64,000 nt of DNA from Clostridium sp. NkU-1 (GTDB lineage: Bacteria; Bacillota_A; Clostridia; Lachnospirales; Lachnospiraceae): contig BBDR01000003.1 of the NCBI GenBank assembly GCA_001312405.1, positions 186,001 through 250,000 of the forward strand. The letters are read 5' to 3'. The notes below the pieces were generated by a model. The model was not told the origin of the DNA, did not search any database, and saw nothing but the letters and a program-made list of their open reading frames with translations. Shown piece after piece: positions 62,830 through 64,000 of this stretch; within the stretch, counting starts at the first letter, position 1; each line of letters starts with the position of its first letter. The translations under genes were made by a program, and so were the position numbers.

Positions 62830-63669
62830 AAAGTCCCCTGAATTATACAGGGGGTAAATTTAAGATCTTAGAGCCCATCTTTCAGGCATTTCCAAAGGAT
62901 ATCCGCACATTTGTGGATGTCTTTGCAGGAGGCTTTAACGTAGGGATCAATGTGGAGGCTGAGCAGATCATCTGCAATGACCAGATCACGTATCTGATTG
63001 AACTGTATCAGATGTTCCGTTCCACGGATATCAAGGAGATTCTTAAGAGGATTCAGGGCCTGATCTCAAGATATGAGCTGACCCAGCAGAACAAGGAAGG
63101 GTATTATGCCCTTCGCTCCGATTATAACAAAACAAAGGATTTAACAGAGCTGTTTGTGCTTGCCTGTTATGCGTTTAACCATCAGATACGCTTTAATAAC
63201 AGCCATGAGTTCAATTCCCCCTTTGAGGAACAGAAGCTCCTTTAACGGCAATATTGAAAAGAATCTGACGGAGTTCTGTAAGGCTCTCCATGAGAAAAAC
63301 GTTGAGTTTTCAAACCTGGACTTTACAGAGCTGGATTTTTCCGGCCTGGGAGCGGAAGACCTGGTTTACTGCGACCCGCCTTATCTGATCTCAACGGGGA
63401 ATTACAACGATGGGAACCGGGGATTCAAGGACTGGAAGGAAGGAGAGGAGCGGGCACTTTTGGAGCTTTTGGACCGGCTTCATGAGAAGGGCATCCGTTT
63501 CGCCCTGTCCAATGTTCTGTATCATAAAGGATTGTCCAATGACCTCTTAATTGAGTGGAGCAAGGGGTATCAGGTCCATTATATCGATAATACCTATTCC
63601 AACTGCAGTTATCAGTTTAAAGAACGGAATGCGGTCACGGTTGAGGTGCTGATCACCAATTATTCATGA
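62820..63669 (+). CDS. D12-class N6-adenine DNA methyltransferase 2 (frameshifted)
   Basis: About 282 residues when joined, the Dam/DpnM size. Motif I is SPLNYTGGKFKIL with FVDVFAGGFNVG, and motif IV is VYCDPPYLISTG. A one-base indel near 63222-63235 separates the halves, around the conserved FNSPF...NRSSFNGN segment. It differs in order and length from the upstream enzyme, so the two are not a recent duplication. Overlapping adenine methyltransferases are known in DpnII-like systems, in which a nuclease gene follows; here a hairpin follows instead. Confidence 0.85.
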
Positions 63670-63710
63670 AGGCTGTGCTTTAGAATAAGGTTCCTATTGG
63701 ATTATGAAAG

Positions 63711-63733
63711 GGGAAGCCGCTTAAAGGCTTCCC
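63711..63733. terminator. Hairpin after the methyltransferase pair
   Basis: GGGAAGCC (63711-63718) and GGCTTCCC (63726-63733) form a perfect 8-bp stem around 7 bases, followed by TTAATTAATG. Confidence 0.65.
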
Positions 63734-63843
63734 TTAATTAATGTTTTAAATAATTTCTTTATCCTGGAATAAAAGCCGGAATATATTCTTCTTTTCCCGC
63801 TTCTGTCTCTGCCTACATGCATTGCTGCTGCTTTTATCAACAT
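63721..63843 (-). CDS. Possible 40-residue basic peptide
   Basis: ATG 63843 lies 3 bases after the stop of the upstream minus-strand gene. The frame reads MLIKAAAMHVGRDRSGKRRI and ends FKTLIKGSL, with TAA inside the terminator hairpin. It is strongly basic with an amphipathic C-terminal half. There is no clear ribosome site apart from coupling to the upstream stop. It is unrecognised and may be chance. Confidence 0.3.
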   Translation of the reverse strand: MLIKAAAMHVGRDRSGKRRIYSGFYSRIKKLFKTLIKGSL

Positions 63844-63846
63844 TTC

Positions 63847-64000
63847 TTATTCACGGACACTCCGCTTTGGCCAGCCGGCAGTTTTTAATATATGATATGC
63901 CTCAACCGCCTTATGGCAGACATTACCCAGAAAGCTATGAACATGATAGCTGAAATACACAAGGGGCATATAAAAAAATACGTTCCGGCTGAATAAACTG
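63847..64000 (-). CDS. C-terminal end of an unrecognised gene (5' partial, frameshifted)
   Basis: The minus strand from the right edge reads a coherent C-terminus after removal of one base from the A7/T7 tract at 63972-63978: YMPLVYFSYHVHSFLGNV, then a VCHKAVEAYHILKTAGW segment and RSVRE before TAA at 63849-63847. The start is beyond the window. The composition is protein-like, but no family could be assigned. Confidence 0.45.
   Translation of the reverse strand, partial: SLFSRNVFFYMPLVYFSYHVHSFLGNVCHKAVEAYHILKTAGWPKRSVRE

Overview
The window looks like chromosomal DNA of a spore-forming, motile or chemotactic clostridial Firmicute, most likely a Lachnospiraceae member. The signs are AGGAGG-type ribosome sites, Gram-positive lipoproteins, a LysM/GH18 spore-type hydrolase, HydE, many GGDEF proteins and moderately AT-rich DNA. 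The first 3.3 kb is visibly more AT-rich than the 7-12 kb segment, so the left half is probably a mosaic of acquired blocks. No rRNA, tRNA or CRISPR array was recognised.

Layout. 1-3.3 kb: a siderophore-type ABC importer (binding lipoprotein, permease, ATPase) followed by a CGGC-domain protein. 3.5-7 kb: a LysM/GH18 protein, a hydrolase and a TetR gene both truncated at a shared junction, and a DUF2200 protein. 7.1-11.8 kb (minus strand): a second siderophore importer operon ending in an esterase and an AraC regulator. 12.1-16.3 kb: a TetR regulator and a pair of permease-ATPase half-transporters. 16.5-23.9 kb and 24.1-31.5 kb: two paralogous clusters, each with an AraC regulator, an ECF transporter (S, T and fused double ATPase) and a pair of permease-ATPase half-transporters. 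31.7-40.7 kb: a lipoprotein, a large DUF11-repeat protein, PadR plus a methyltransferase, a HelD-like helicase and an MBL hydrolase. 41-54.8 kb: a GGDEF-EAL protein, a chemotaxis receptor, a GH88/105 hydrolase, a VOC protein, HydE, two further GGDEF proteins and a MazG-like protein. 54.9-64 kb: a lone tyrosine integrase, MgtA behind a leader ORF and terminator, a DtxR-type repressor, a V4R protein paired with a diguanylate cyclase, two overlapping D12-class adenine methyltransferases and a partial gene.

The left 31 kb reads as a metal-chelate uptake island with no siderophore biosynthesis genes, which suggests capture of chelates made by others. An 18-bp box, GTTAG-N6-CTAAC, sits 9-10 bp after the -10 element or just before the ribosome site of four of its operons and may bind them into one regulon. 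Repeated GGAC-containing sites beside two promoters are candidate AraC operators.

A strong caution applies. Most genes outside 7-17 kb are interrupted by single-base indels. About forty of these are one extra A or T in A7/T7 tracts, and shortening the tract by one restores a canonical protein. I treat these genes as probably whole and the indels as probable sequencing errors, but the sequence alone cannot prove it. Multi-frame genes are reported as one feature with the shift positions stated.
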